64,000 nucleotides of DNA from Deltaproteobacteria bacterium (GTDB lineage: Bacteria > Myxococcota > Myxococcia > Myxococcales > SZAS-1), in NCBI GenBank assembly GCA_018266075.1, contig JAFEBB010000010.1, positions 94,579 through 158,578 on the forward strand. Direction: 5' to 3'. Below the pieces are notes generated by a model, which was given only the letters and a program-made list of their open reading frames with translations, made no database searches and was not told where the DNA came from. This document shows positions 52,511 through 60,893 of the stretch, piece after piece (the stretch's first letter is position 1; each line of letters starts with the position of its first letter). The position numbers and the translations under genes were made by a program.

Positions 52511-53397
52511 CGCGCACCCGCCTGCAGCGAGAGCCGCGTCCCCGCAGGACCGAGCCGGCGGCCCGCCGCGAGCACGAAGCCCGCGAGCCGCGCCATGAGA
52601 TCGTCGAAGAGATCGGGTGTGAGCGCCTGGGCGCCGTCGCTGCGCGCCTCGGCCGGCCGCGGGTGCACTTCGATCATCACGCCATCCGCGCCCGCCGCAG
52701 CCGCCGCGAACGACATGGGCGCGACCAACTCGGGGATGCCCGTGGCGTGCGACGGATCCACCAGCACCGGCAGGTGGCTCCGCGACTTGGCCACCGCCAC
52801 GCCCGCCAGATCCAACGTGAAGCGCGTGCTGTGCTCGAAGGTGCGGATGCCGCGCTCGCAGAGCACGACGTTGGGGTTGCCGCCGTCGAGCACGTACTCT
52901 GCCGCGAGCAGCCACTCGTCCACCGTCGCCGCCATGCCGCGCTTGAGCAGCACGGGAACGCGCGTGCGACCCAGCGCCTTGAGCAGCGAGAAGTTCTGCA
53001 TGTTGCGCGCGCCCACCTGCAGCGCGCCGACGAAGGGGAGCATGGGCTCGATCTGATCCTCGCTCATCACCTCCGCCACCACCGGCAGCCCGCGACGGCG
53101 ACCGGCCTCGTGGAGGTGCTTCAGCCCAGGCAGCCCCAGACCCTGGAACGAGTACGGGCTGGTGCGCGGCTTGAAGACGCCCCCGCGAAGCACGCGGGCA
53201 CCGGCACGCGCGACCGCATCCGCCGTGGTGTTCACCTGCTCTTCGCCCTCGACCGCGCACGGCCCGGCCACGACCACGAACTCGTCGCCGCCCACCTCGA
53301 CGCCGCCGATCGACACGCGGGTGGTCTCGCGCCGCACGCCCCGGAGCACGCGCAACGCGGACCCCGCCTCAGGCTCACCAGGGAGTTGCTCGCGCAT
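52507..53397 (-). CDS. aroF: 3-deoxy-7-phosphoheptulonate (DAHP) synthase, type I beta
   Basis: 296 residues. Condenses phosphoenolpyruvate and erythrose 4-phosphate, the first step to chorismate. Motifs: FVVVAGPCAVEGEEQ, RGGVFKPRTSPYSFQG, QVGARNMQNFSLL, VLLKRGMAATVDEWL, VLCERGIRTF and PVLVDPSHATG. There is a short N-terminal extension but no ACT or chorismate-mutase domain, so feedback control through such a domain is not expected. Its ATG shares a CATG with a false start of menF. The location beside menF gives the menaquinone branch its own chorismate supply, an inference. Confidence 0.93.
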   Translation of the reverse strand: MREQLPGEPEAGSALRVLRGVRRETTRVSIGGVEVGGDEFVVVAGPCAVEGEEQVNTTADAVARAGARVLRGGVFKPRTSPYSFQGLGLPGLKHLHEAGRRRGLPVVAEVMSEDQIEPMLPFVGALQVGARNMQNFSLLKALGRTRVPVLLKRGMAATVDEWLLAAEYVLDGGNPNVVLCERGIRTFEHSTRFTLDLAGVAVAKSRSHLPVLVDPSHATGIPELVAPMSFAAAAAGADGVMIEVHPRPAEARSDGAQALTPDLFDDLMARLAGFVLAAGRRLGPAGTRLSLQAGAR

Positions 53398-53414
53398 GGA
53401 CGACCTGCCTCTCG

Positions 53415-53438
53415 AAGTTTTGAAACTTTCTGAAACTT
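53415..53438. promoter_or_regulatory. operator-like repeats in the aroF/menF divergent promoter
   Basis: Within a short AT-rich gap, AAGTTTTGAAACTT (53415-53428) has inverted arms AAGTTT/AAACTT, and TGAAACTT repeats exactly 10 bases apart (53421-53428, 53431-53438). One helical turn between copies suggests a protein-binding array that could control both directions of the menaquinone locus. No dedicated regulator gene is next to it. Confidence 0.4.
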
Positions 53439-53470
53439 CAGTTACAGAGAGTAGCGCAAGAGGAGGCGCC

Positions 53471-54775
53471 GTGCCCAGCTTTCGCGAAGCGGCCGTTTCC
53501 CCAGGGGCTTCGGGCCCGTTTCCGGGCGCGTGGGCAGCGGACGCGCTCGACGCCGAGCGCGTCCTCCCGCTCGCGGCGGCCCTGGGCGCCGACAGCTGGC
53601 TCGAGCTTCCGTCGGGCGAGGCCTGGTACGGCGTGGGCTGCGCGGCAACGCTAGTCTCGGACGCTTCGCCCTTCGCGCTCGTGGATCAGGCCGAGTCCGT
53701 GCTGGGCACGCTGCGGCAGGTGGCAGGCTCCGCCGACGCCACGCCGGCGTGGCTGGGAGGCTTTGCGTTCGATCCGGCGCGGACCTGGCCGGATTTTCCC
53801 GCGGGCCGCCTCGTCCTCCCGGCGCTCACGCTGCACGTTCGCGAGGGACGCGCGCGCTCGCTCGCCATCGGAACCGAAGATGAGGCGAAGACTCGCCTCG
53901 CGCACGCGCTGGCTTCTTCGGGCAAGCGCTCGGAGCCGCACCGCGCCCGCGTGCTGACGCTGGAGCCCGAAGTCTCGACGGAGCGCTGGGCAGAAGGCGT
54001 TCGCGGCGCCCTGCGCGCCATCGACGCCGGCGGAATTCGCAAGGCCGTGCTCGCACGCACCCTGCGCGCCAGGCTCTCCGCGCCCCTCGACGCGCTCGCC
54101 TTCGCCTCGCGCCTGCGCGCGCTCTTCCCCGACTGCGCTCGCTACGGCTTTCGCTCTGGCGACGCGTGGTTCGTGGGCGCCACGCCGGAGCTCCTCTTCG
54201 AGCGCGAGGGCACGCAGCTCACCACCATGGCCCTCGCGGGAACGGCGCGCCGCGATGCGGATCCGGATCGCGATCGAACGCTCGGCGACGCGCTGCTCGC
54301 GGATCCGAAGGAGCGCAACGAGCACGCGCTCGTCGTCGAGGCCATCGAGTCCGCGCTCGGGCCGCTCTCTTCCGAGCTGAAGCTCGACGGTCCGCACCTG
54401 CGGCGGCTGCGAAACGTGCAGCACCTCGAAACGACGGTGAACGCGACGCTCGCCCGCGCGACGGGTACGCGCGCGCTGCTCGAGCAGCTCCACCCCACGC
54501 CGGCCGTGTGCGGTACGCCGCGCGACGGTGCGCGCACACTCCTTCGCGATCTCGAGCCGTTCTCGCGCGGTTGGTATGCGGGGCCCGTGGGCTTCGTCTC
54601 CCAGGGGCGGAGCACGTTCGCCGTCGCGCTGCGCTGTTTGCTCGCGCGCCATGACGCGGCGACGCTCTTCGTCGGCGCGGGGCTCGTGGGCGGCACGGAT
54701 CCGGATCGCGAGTGGCGCGAGACAGAAGCCAAGGCCCAGGCCATGCTGCGCGCGCTCGAGCCGGAGGCGCCGTGA
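53471..54775 (+). CDS. menF: isochorismate synthase
   Basis: 434 residues from the GTG at 53471, set by AGGAGG at 53461-53466; an in-frame ATG at 53396 overlaps the aroF start head-on and lacks a ribosome site. Converts chorismate to isochorismate with Mg2+. Anthranilate/isochorismate-synthase motifs: IRKAVLARTL, FVGATPELLFERE, ALAGTARRDAD, NEHALVVEAIESAL, HLETTVNATL, LHPTPAVCGTP, RGWYAGPVGF and the ATLFVGAGLVGGTDPDREW metal block. First gene of the men operon; overlaps menD by four bases (GTGA). Confidence 0.93.
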   Translation: MPSFREAAVSPGASGPFPGAWAADALDAERVLPLAAALGADSWLELPSGEAWYGVGCAATLVSDASPFALVDQAESVLGTLRQVAGSADATPAWLGGFAFDPARTWPDFPAGRLVLPALTLHVREGRARSLAIGTEDEAKTRLAHALASSGKRSEPHRARVLTLEPEVSTERWAEGVRGALRAIDAGGIRKAVLARTLRARLSAPLDALAFASRLRALFPDCARYGFRSGDAWFVGATPELLFEREGTQLTTMALAGTARRDADPDRDRTLGDALLADPKERNEHALVVEAIESALGPLSSELKLDGPHLRRLRNVQHLETTVNATLARATGTRALLEQLHPTPAVCGTPRDGARTLLRDLEPFSRGWYAGPVGFVSQGRSTFAVALRCLLARHDAATLFVGAGLVGGTDPDREWRETEAKAQAMLRALEPEAP

Positions 54776-56565
54776 GCTTTCCCAACCGCAACGCGCTCTG
54801 GGCGCACGTGATGGTGGAGGAGCTCGCCCTCGCTGGCGTGCACCACGTGTGCATCTCGCCGGGCTCGCGCTCGACGCCGCTCGCGCTCGCGGTTCTTCAG
54901 CGCGAAGGGCTCGCGAGCAGCGTGCACCACGACGAGCGCTCGGCGGCGTTCTTCGCGCTCGGGCTCGCGAAGACCTCGCGCAAGCCGGTGGCCTTGGTGT
55001 GCACGTCGGGAACTGCGGCCGCGAACTACCTCCCCGCAGTGGTGGAGGCGTCGCTCTCGCACGTGCCGCTCATCGTGCTCACTGCGGATCGCCCGCCTGA
55101 AGCGCGAAGCTGGGGCGCGCCCCAGACGATCGATCAGCTCGAGCTCTACGGCCGCCATGCGCGCTGGTCGCTGGATCTGCCGTTGCCCGAGCCGACCGCG
55201 CCGATGCTCGCGTACCTGCGCCAGGCGATGTGCCGCGCCGTCCACGTGGCCACGCGCGCGCCCGCGGGCCCGGTGCATCTCAACGTCCCGCTGCGCGATC
55301 CGCTCCCGCCGATTCCGCTCGCGGGCGATGTGCCAGATGCGATCGCCCAGGACGCGAAGCGCGCTCGGACGCGGCCCACGCTGACCATCAACGAGGACGT
55401 GATCCGGCCCGACGACGCGATGCTCCGCCCGCTGGCCGAGCGGCTCGCGCTGCTGCCCCGGGGAATCCTCGCCGTCGGGCCCACACCGGGAGACGCGCGG
55501 CTGGCGGCAGCGCTCGCCCGCCTCTCGGAGGCCACGGGCTGGCCGATTCTCGCCGAGGCGACGACTTCACTCCGCGTGAAGTCGCTCGGGCCGGGCGCGA
55601 TCGCACACGGCGAGCTGCTCGCCCGGAACGCGGTGTTCGCCCGCGAGCACGCGCCGCAAATCGCGGTCCGGCTCGGGCAAGCGCTCACGCCGCGCGCGCT
55701 CACCCGCTACGTCGATTCATCGGCGGAGTGCGTGGTCATCGACGAGCCCGGGCGTTGGGTTGATCCGGGTCATCGCGCGTCGACGCTCCTCGCCGGCGAT
55801 CCCGCGCTCCTCGTGGGGCGACTCGCCGAGCTGATCCACGAGAAGCGGCCTTCGCGCGACGCCACCTGGCTCGACGCGTTCCAGCGCGCCGACGCAGCGG
55901 CAGAGCGCGCGCTGACCCATGCGCTCGAGAGCGAAGAGGAGCTTGGCGAGCTGCACGTGGCGCGCGACGTGTTCGACGCGCTGCCGGCGGGCGTCCCCCT
56001 CTTCGTGGCAAGCAGCATGCCCATTCGCGACGTCGAGACAGCCGCCGGACTCCGCGCCGCCTTCGCTCCCGTGCTCGCGAATCGCGGCGCCAACGGCATC
56101 GACGGAACGATCGCCAGCGCGCTCGGCGCCGCGGCGGCACACGGCGGGCGCGGCGCGCTGCTCATCGGCGACGTCGCGTTTCTCCACGACGTGAACAGCC
56201 TGCTCACCGCGAAGCTCCTCGGGCTGTCGTTCACCGCGCTCGTCATCAACAACGACGGCGGAGGGATCTTCTCGTTCCTCGAGGTGGCGCAGAACGTCGA
56301 GCCGGCGACCTTCGAGAAGCTCTGGGGCACGCCGCACGGGCTCGACGTCGCCTCGGCCGCGCGCGCGTTCGGAGCCACACACTCCATCGCCAGCACGCGC
56401 AGCGCGCTGCAGAACGCGCTCGCGGAGTCGCTCGGTTCGAGGGCGCCTGGCGCACGAATCATCGAGGTTCGCACCGACCGCGCGCGAAACGTGGAGGCCC
56501 ATCGACGGGTGCTGGTTGCCGTCGACGCCGCGCTGGAGGGCCAGCCATGGCGTTCCTCGACGTAG
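54772..56565 (+). CDS. menD: MenD: SEPHCHC synthase (thiamine diphosphate enzyme)
   Basis: 597 residues from the GTG at 54772 (GGAGG upstream in the menF tail). Joins isochorismate with 2-oxoglutarate to give 2-succinyl-5-enolpyruvyl-6-hydroxy-3-cyclohexene-1-carboxylate. Motifs: CISPGSRSTPLALAV with the cofactor Glu/His region downstream (VHHDERSAAFFALGLAK), VCTSGTAAANYLPAVVEAS, ANGIDGTIASALG and the ThDP loop IGDVAFLHD...NNDGGGIFSFL. A TTCAC-N5-GTGAA palindrome lies inside (55566-55580). Overlaps menH by 19 bases. Confidence 0.95.
   Translation: MSFPNRNALWAHVMVEELALAGVHHVCISPGSRSTPLALAVLQREGLASSVHHDERSAAFFALGLAKTSRKPVALVCTSGTAAANYLPAVVEASLSHVPLIVLTADRPPEARSWGAPQTIDQLELYGRHARWSLDLPLPEPTAPMLAYLRQAMCRAVHVATRAPAGPVHLNVPLRDPLPPIPLAGDVPDAIAQDAKRARTRPTLTINEDVIRPDDAMLRPLAERLALLPRGILAVGPTPGDARLAAALARLSEATGWPILAEATTSLRVKSLGPGAIAHGELLARNAVFAREHAPQIAVRLGQALTPRALTRYVDSSAECVVIDEPGRWVDPGHRASTLLAGDPALLVGRLAELIHEKRPSRDATWLDAFQRADAAAERALTHALESEEELGELHVARDVFDALPAGVPLFVASSMPIRDVETAAGLRAAFAPVLANRGANGIDGTIASALGAAAAHGGRGALLIGDVAFLHDVNSLLTAKLLGLSFTALVINNDGGGIFSFLEVAQNVEPATFEKLWGTPHGLDVASAARAFGATHSIASTRSALQNALAESLGSRAPGARIIEVRTDRARNVEAHRRVLVAVDAALEGQPWRSST
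55566..55580. other. TTCAC-N5-GTGAA palindrome inside menD
   Basis: TTCACTCCGCGTGAA followed by GTCGC; codes TSLRVKSL. It differs from the murJ copy at two spacer bases and from the serine hydrolase copy at one. Confidence 0.6.
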
Positions 56566-57368
56566 GCGGGCTGCGGCTGCGCGTCGAGCGCGAGGGACCG
56601 CGCGGAGAGAGCGCGCTCGTCGCGCTGCACGGCTTCACGGGGACGGCCGAGGAGCTCCTCGCGCCTGCGCGCCGGCTCTCCGACATCGAGCGGATCGGCG
56701 TGGATCTCATCGGCCACGGGCAATCGGACGCGCCTGCGGATCCCGCGCGCTACGGCTTCGAGCAAGCGATCCAGGATCTGGTGAAGCTCCTCGAGCGCCT
56801 CGAGCGGCCAAGCGTGGAGCTCTGGGGCTACTCGCAAGGCGGACGGCTCGCGCTCGCGTTCGCGCTCGCGCACCCGAAGCGCGTGACGCGGTTGATTCTC
56901 GAGAGCGCGTCGCCCGGAATCGAGAGCGAATCCGAGCGCACCGTGCGGCGGCATGACGACGAGACGCTCGCGCAATTCATCGAGCGCGAAGGGATCGAAG
57001 CGTTCGTCGCGCGCTGGGAGGCGTTGCCGCTCTTCGCTTCCGAGCGTGAGCTTCCCCCAGAAGCCCGCGCCGAGCTTCGCAGGTCGCGCCTTTCGCAGCG
57101 GGCCGTCGGACTCGCAAACGCGCTCCGCGGATTGGGCACCGGCACGCAGCCTTCGTTCTGGCCGCGGCTCCACGAGCTCGGCTGTCCCACGCTGCTGATC
57201 ACCGGCGCGCGCGACGAGAAGTTTCACGCGATCGCGCAAGGGATGTCGCAGCAGCTCCCGAATTCACGACATATCTCGATCGCGGACGCTGGCCACGCGC
57301 CCCACCGTGAGCGGCCTGCGGCGTGCGTCGCAGCGGTCGCTGAGTTCTTGTTTGCGAGGAAGCCATGA
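56547..57368 (+). CDS. menH: MenH: SHCHC synthase (alpha/beta hydrolase)
   Basis: 273 residues, starting 19 bases inside menD. Eliminates pyruvate from SEPHCHC to give 2-succinyl-6-hydroxy-2,4-cyclohexadiene-1-carboxylate. Hydrolase-fold markers: VALHGFTGTAEE (oxyanion HGF), GHGQSDAP, nucleophile elbow GYSQGGRLAL, TGARDEKF and the catalytic His in DAGHAPHRERP. The sequence GYSQGGR with RL is characteristic of MenH. Followed by menA with an ATGA overlap. Confidence 0.9.
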   Translation: MAFLDVGGLRLRVEREGPRGESALVALHGFTGTAEELLAPARRLSDIERIGVDLIGHGQSDAPADPARYGFEQAIQDLVKLLERLERPSVELWGYSQGGRLALAFALAHPKRVTRLILESASPGIESESERTVRRHDDETLAQFIEREGIEAFVARWEALPLFASERELPPEARAELRRSRLSQRAVGLANALRGLGTGTQPSFWPRLHELGCPTLLITGARDEKFHAIAQGMSQQLPNSRHISIADAGHAPHRERPAACVAAVAEFLFARKP

Positions 57369-58276
57369 GCCAGGTCGCCAGTCCTTCATCCTCGGCGCTG
57401 CCCGCGAGTCGCGCGGGCGCCTGGCTCCTCGCGACGCGGCCGCGCACGCTCGTCGCCGGCGCCGTGCCGGTGCTCGTGGGCACCGCGCTCGCGGCACACC
57501 AGAACACGGCCCGTGCGCTGCCCGCGCTCGCGGCCTTGCTCGGCGCGGTGTTGATCCAGATCGGCACGAACCTCGTCAACGACTACTACGACTTCAAGAA
57601 GGGCGCGGATCGCGAGCGCGTGGGCGAGGCGCGCGTCACCAGCGCCGGGCTCATCGCGCCCGAGCAGGTGCTCGCGGCCGCGGGCTTCACGGCGCTGCTC
57701 GCGGTGGGTGTGGGGCTCTACCTCGCGAGCGTGGGCGGCTGGCCGATCGTGGCCATTGGAGTCGCATCGCTGCTCGCGGGCTTCGCGTACACGGGTGGGC
57801 CCTTTCCGCTCGGCTACCACGGGCTCGGCGACCTGTTCGTGTTCGTGTTCTTCGGCCTCGTCGCCGTGGGTGGAACCTACTTCGTGCAAGCTGGCACGCT
57901 GAGCCTCACCGCGCTCGCGGCGGCGATTCCGGTGGGCACGATCGGCACGGCGATCATCGTGGTGAACAACCTCCGCGACCGCGAGAGCGACGCCAAGGTG
58001 GGCAAGCGCACGCTCGCTGTTCGGTTTGGCGAGGCGTTCACGCGCGCGGAGTACGTGACGTTGCTCGCGCTCGCGTTCGCGACGCCGGTTGTCCTCGTGG
58101 CGCTCGGCGCGGCCCGGCCCTTTGCGCTGCTGCCGCTCGTGAGTGCGCCGCTCGCGATCGCGCCGTTGAAGCTCGTGTTGCGCGAGAAGGGCCGTCCGCT
58201 CGATCGCGGGCTCGCGCTCACCGCCCGGCTGCAAGCGGCGTTCGGCGTGCTCTTCGCGCTGGGGCTGTGGCTGTGA
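57365..58276 (+). CDS. menA: 1,4-dihydroxy-2-naphthoate polyprenyltransferase
   Basis: 303 residues, integral membrane protein with about nine helices. Attaches the polyprenyl chain to DHNA in the inner membrane. The first Asp motif NDYYDFKKGADRERVGEARV and the second NNLRDRESDAKVGKRTLAVRFG are both intact, the UbiA-superfamily signature in MenA form. Overlaps menH and menC by four bases each (ATGA and GTGA), so tightly coupled. Confidence 0.95.
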   Translation: MSQVASPSSSALPASRAGAWLLATRPRTLVAGAVPVLVGTALAAHQNTARALPALAALLGAVLIQIGTNLVNDYYDFKKGADRERVGEARVTSAGLIAPEQVLAAAGFTALLAVGVGLYLASVGGWPIVAIGVASLLAGFAYTGGPFPLGYHGLGDLFVFVFFGLVAVGGTYFVQAGTLSLTALAAAIPVGTIGTAIIVVNNLRDRESDAKVGKRTLAVRFGEAFTRAEYVTLLALAFATPVVLVALGAARPFALLPLVSAPLAIAPLKLVLREKGRPLDRGLALTARLQAAFGVLFALGLWL

Positions 58277-59361
58277 AGCTCGATGCCATCGAGCTCGCCG
58301 CGTTTCGACTCCCGCTCGCGCGCGCGGTGCAGACGGGCGCGGGCACGCACGTGACGCGCGAAGGCTTCGTGATCCGGATCCGCGACGATCAGGGTCGCGT
58401 CGGGCACGGCGAGGCGACGCCGCTGGTGAGTCAGGGCACCGAGTCGCTCGAGAGCTGCGAAGCCGCGCTCGTCGCGCTCGGGCGACGGCTGTTGGGCCTC
58501 GAGCTCAGCGGCGCGAGCCAGCTCGCAGAGCTCCTCCCCGGTGAGGATACGCCGGCCGCGCGATGTGGCCTGGAGCTCGCGCTGTTGGACTTGCTCGCGC
58601 TCGAGCAGCGCGCTCCCGTCGCGTCGCTGCTCACGACCGACGCGTTGTCGCGCGTGGCCGTGAACGCGCTCCTCGTCGAGGATCACGCCGAGGCGCTCGC
58701 GCGCGAAGCGGCGCTGCGTGTGGCGGAGGGGTTCTCGACGTTGAAGCTCAAGGTCGGCGCGCGGCCGCTCGACGAGGATCTCGCGCGCGTTCGCGCGGTG
58801 GCGAATGCAGCGGGCGCCCGCGCGCTTCTCCGCCTGGACGCGAATGGCGCGTGGCCCCTCCCGCTGGCGCGGCGCGCGCTCGAGGCGATGTCGGAGATCG
58901 CGGAGCTCGAGCTCTGCGAGCAGCCTGTCGCCTCACTCGAGGACCTCGGGCAGCTCACGTCGATCTCACCCGTGCCCGTCGCCGCGGACGAGCTCCTGGC
59001 CAGGCCGGAGATCGCGGAGACCTTGATCCATCGGCGCGCGGCGCACGCCGTGGTGCTCAAGCCGATGGTGCTGGGCGGACTCCTTCCTGCGCAGCGGCTC
59101 GCGGTGCGGGCGGCGCGGGCGGGGCTCGAGGTGATCGTGACCACCACGCTCGACGGCGTGCTGGCCCGCGCGGGCGCGTGGCACCTGGCGAGCGCACTTC
59201 CCGGTCCGCTCCCCGCCTGTGGCCTCGCGACCGGGTTCACGCTCGCGGAGGATCTCGGATCCGATCCCATGATTCTCGAGCGCGGCCGCGCACGCGTGCC
59301 GACGCTCCCCGGGCTGGGCGTGCAACCCACGCGCGACCTCGCGTGGAGGGATGTGGCGTGA
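58273..59361 (+). CDS. menC: o-succinylbenzoate synthase
   Basis: 362 residues from the GTG at 58273. Enolase-superfamily enzyme that dehydrates SHCHC to o-succinylbenzoate. Catalytic lysines in LKLKVG, metal ligands in RLDANGAW, LELCEQPV and AADE, and the second catalytic Lys in VVLKPMVLGG all appear in order. The KxK and D/E/D triad fit the OSBS branch, and the operon removes doubt about the substrate. Overlaps menE by four bases. Confidence 0.93.
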   Translation: MKLDAIELAAFRLPLARAVQTGAGTHVTREGFVIRIRDDQGRVGHGEATPLVSQGTESLESCEAALVALGRRLLGLELSGASQLAELLPGEDTPAARCGLELALLDLLALEQRAPVASLLTTDALSRVAVNALLVEDHAEALAREAALRVAEGFSTLKLKVGARPLDEDLARVRAVANAAGARALLRLDANGAWPLPLARRALEAMSEIAELELCEQPVASLEDLGQLTSISPVPVAADELLARPEIAETLIHRRAAHAVVLKPMVLGGLLPAQRLAVRAARAGLEVIVTTTLDGVLARAGAWHLASALPGPLPACGLATGFTLAEDLGSDPMILERGRARVPTLPGLGVQPTRDLAWRDVA

Positions 59362-60800
59362 ATCCGCTCTCCGAAGTCTGGCTCCGCGAGCGTCCCGAGG
59401 CACCGGCGCTCGTCTTCGGCGATCGGACGTGGAGCTGGGCCGAGCTGGACGTGTCGTCGCGCGGCGTGGGCGCTGCGCTCCAGGCGCGCGGGCTCGGGTC
59501 CGGCGATCGCGTGGCCGTGCTCGCGTCGAACACGCCGGGGTTCGCCTTTCTGGTTCACGCCGCGGTGCGGACCGGCGTGGAGCTGGTGCTGCTCAACACC
59601 CGGCTCACTGAAGCAGATTGGCGCGAGCAGCTCTCTCGCACCCGGTGTCGCGCGCTCGCGCTGGGCCGCGGCCTCTCGCTCGAGTCGCCCGGCGTGCCGG
59701 TGCTCGCGCTCGACGAGCTCCACGCAGATCCGTCGCCGTGTCGCGACGTGGATCCGGATCCGGCGCGCCCGCTCGCGCTGCTCTTCACGAGCGGGACGAC
59801 CGGACGACCCAAGGCCGCCGTGCTCTCCATCGGCGCGCTGCGCGCCCACGCGCGTGCCTCGGGACAGCACCTCGGCCAGACGTTGGACGACCTCCACCTC
59901 TGCAACCTTCCGCTCTTTCACGTCGGCGGGCTGAGCATGCTCTTCCGCGCCGCGGCGTGCGGGGGTGCGGTGCTGCTCCACGAGCGCTTCGACGCCGAGC
60001 GTGTCCTCGCGGATCTCGCGAGCCGGCCGGTCACGCACCTCTCGCTGGTCTCCACCACGCTCGCGCGGCTCCTCGACGCGCTCGGCGACGCGCCCTTTCC
60101 CCTTCAAACGCTCCGCGTGGCGTTGCTCGGAGGCGGGCCGCTCCCGGCGCCACTGCGCGCGCGCGCCCGCGAGAAGCGCCTCCCGCTCCGGCACACCTAT
60201 GGGCTCACGGAGGCGTGCTCGCAGGTGACCACCGAGTCAGAAATCGGCGACGGCGAGACGGCGGGAGTGCCGCTGCCTGGCGTGGAGGTGCGCATCGTCG
60301 ATGGCGAGCGTCGCGAGCTGCCCGTGGGCCAGGCCGGCGAGATCGAAGTGAAGGGCCCAGGTCTGATGCTCGGCTACGACGGCGACGCCGAAGCGACTGG
60401 CGCGGCCCTCGACGACGGCTGGCTGCGCACGCGCGACCTGGGCACGCTCGACGCGCAGGGGCGCCTCGTCGTCCACGCCCGGCGTACCGACCTCATCCTC
60501 TCGGGCGGCGAGAACGTGTACCCCGCCGAGATTGAAGCGGCTCTGCTCGGCGTCCCCGGCGTGCGCGACGCCGCGGTCCTGGGGCGCGCGGACCAAACCT
60601 GGGGCCAGGTTCCCATCGCGGCCGTCGTGCTCGCGGGCGACGCCACGGTGGCCGCGGTTGCCGAGGCGCTGAACGCGCTGCTGCCGCGCTTCAAGCGTCC
60701 TCGGGAGCTGCTTGCGCTGCCGGAGTTGCCCCGCAATGCCGCGGGCAAGGTGGAGCGCGCCAAGCTGCGGGCGCTGCTCGGGCTGGGTAACGATTCGTAA
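59358..60800 (+). CDS. menE: o-succinylbenzoate-CoA ligase
   Basis: 480 residues from the GTG at 59358. ANL-superfamily acyl-CoA synthetase that activates o-succinylbenzoate with ATP and CoA. Seen: A3 motif LLFTSGTTGRPKAAVLS, FHVGGL, A5 TYGLTEACSQVT, A8 hinge region DLGTLDAQGRLVVHARRTDLILSGGENVYP and the terminal catalytic Lys in NAAGKVERAKL. Last gene of the men operon. Its final three residues (NDS) and stop codon are encoded inside a unit of repeat cluster D, so the repeat has formed the natural gene end. Confidence 0.93.
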   Translation: MNPLSEVWLRERPEAPALVFGDRTWSWAELDVSSRGVGAALQARGLGSGDRVAVLASNTPGFAFLVHAAVRTGVELVLLNTRLTEADWREQLSRTRCRALALGRGLSLESPGVPVLALDELHADPSPCRDVDPDPARPLALLFTSGTTGRPKAAVLSIGALRAHARASGQHLGQTLDDLHLCNLPLFHVGGLSMLFRAAACGGAVLLHERFDAERVLADLASRPVTHLSLVSTTLARLLDALGDAPFPLQTLRVALLGGGPLPAPLRARAREKRLPLRHTYGLTEACSQVTTESEIGDGETAGVPLPGVEVRIVDGERRELPVGQAGEIEVKGPGLMLGYDGDAEATGAALDDGWLRTRDLGTLDAQGRLVVHARRTDLILSGGENVYPAEIEAALLGVPGVRDAAVLGRADQTWGQVPIAAVVLAGDATVAAVAEALNALLPRFKRPRELLALPELPRNAAGKVERAKLRALLGLGNDS

Positions 60801-60869
60801 CCTGGTTACCCTTGATAAGTTATTGATCATTACCCGATTACGAATCGTTACCTGATTACGATTCGTAAG
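60788..60869. repeat. palindromic 14-mer repeat cluster D
   Basis: Five units: TAACGATTCGTAAC (60788-60801, overlapping the menE stop), TTACCCTTGATAAG (60806-60819), TTATTGATCATTAC (60820-60833), TTACGAATCGTTAC (60839-60852) and TTACGATTCGTAAG (60856-60869). The largest cluster of the family; it fills the convergent gap between menE and the shikimate-dehydrogenase-like gene. Confidence 0.75.
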
Positions 60870-60893
60870 CGGACGGCCGCGTTGTGATGGGAA

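Noticed and set aside
53396..53470. ATG at 53396 as the menF start
   Set aside because: It lies on the same CATG as the aroF start on the other strand and would place the coding region across the promoter; AGGAGG before the GTG at 53471 is a better start.
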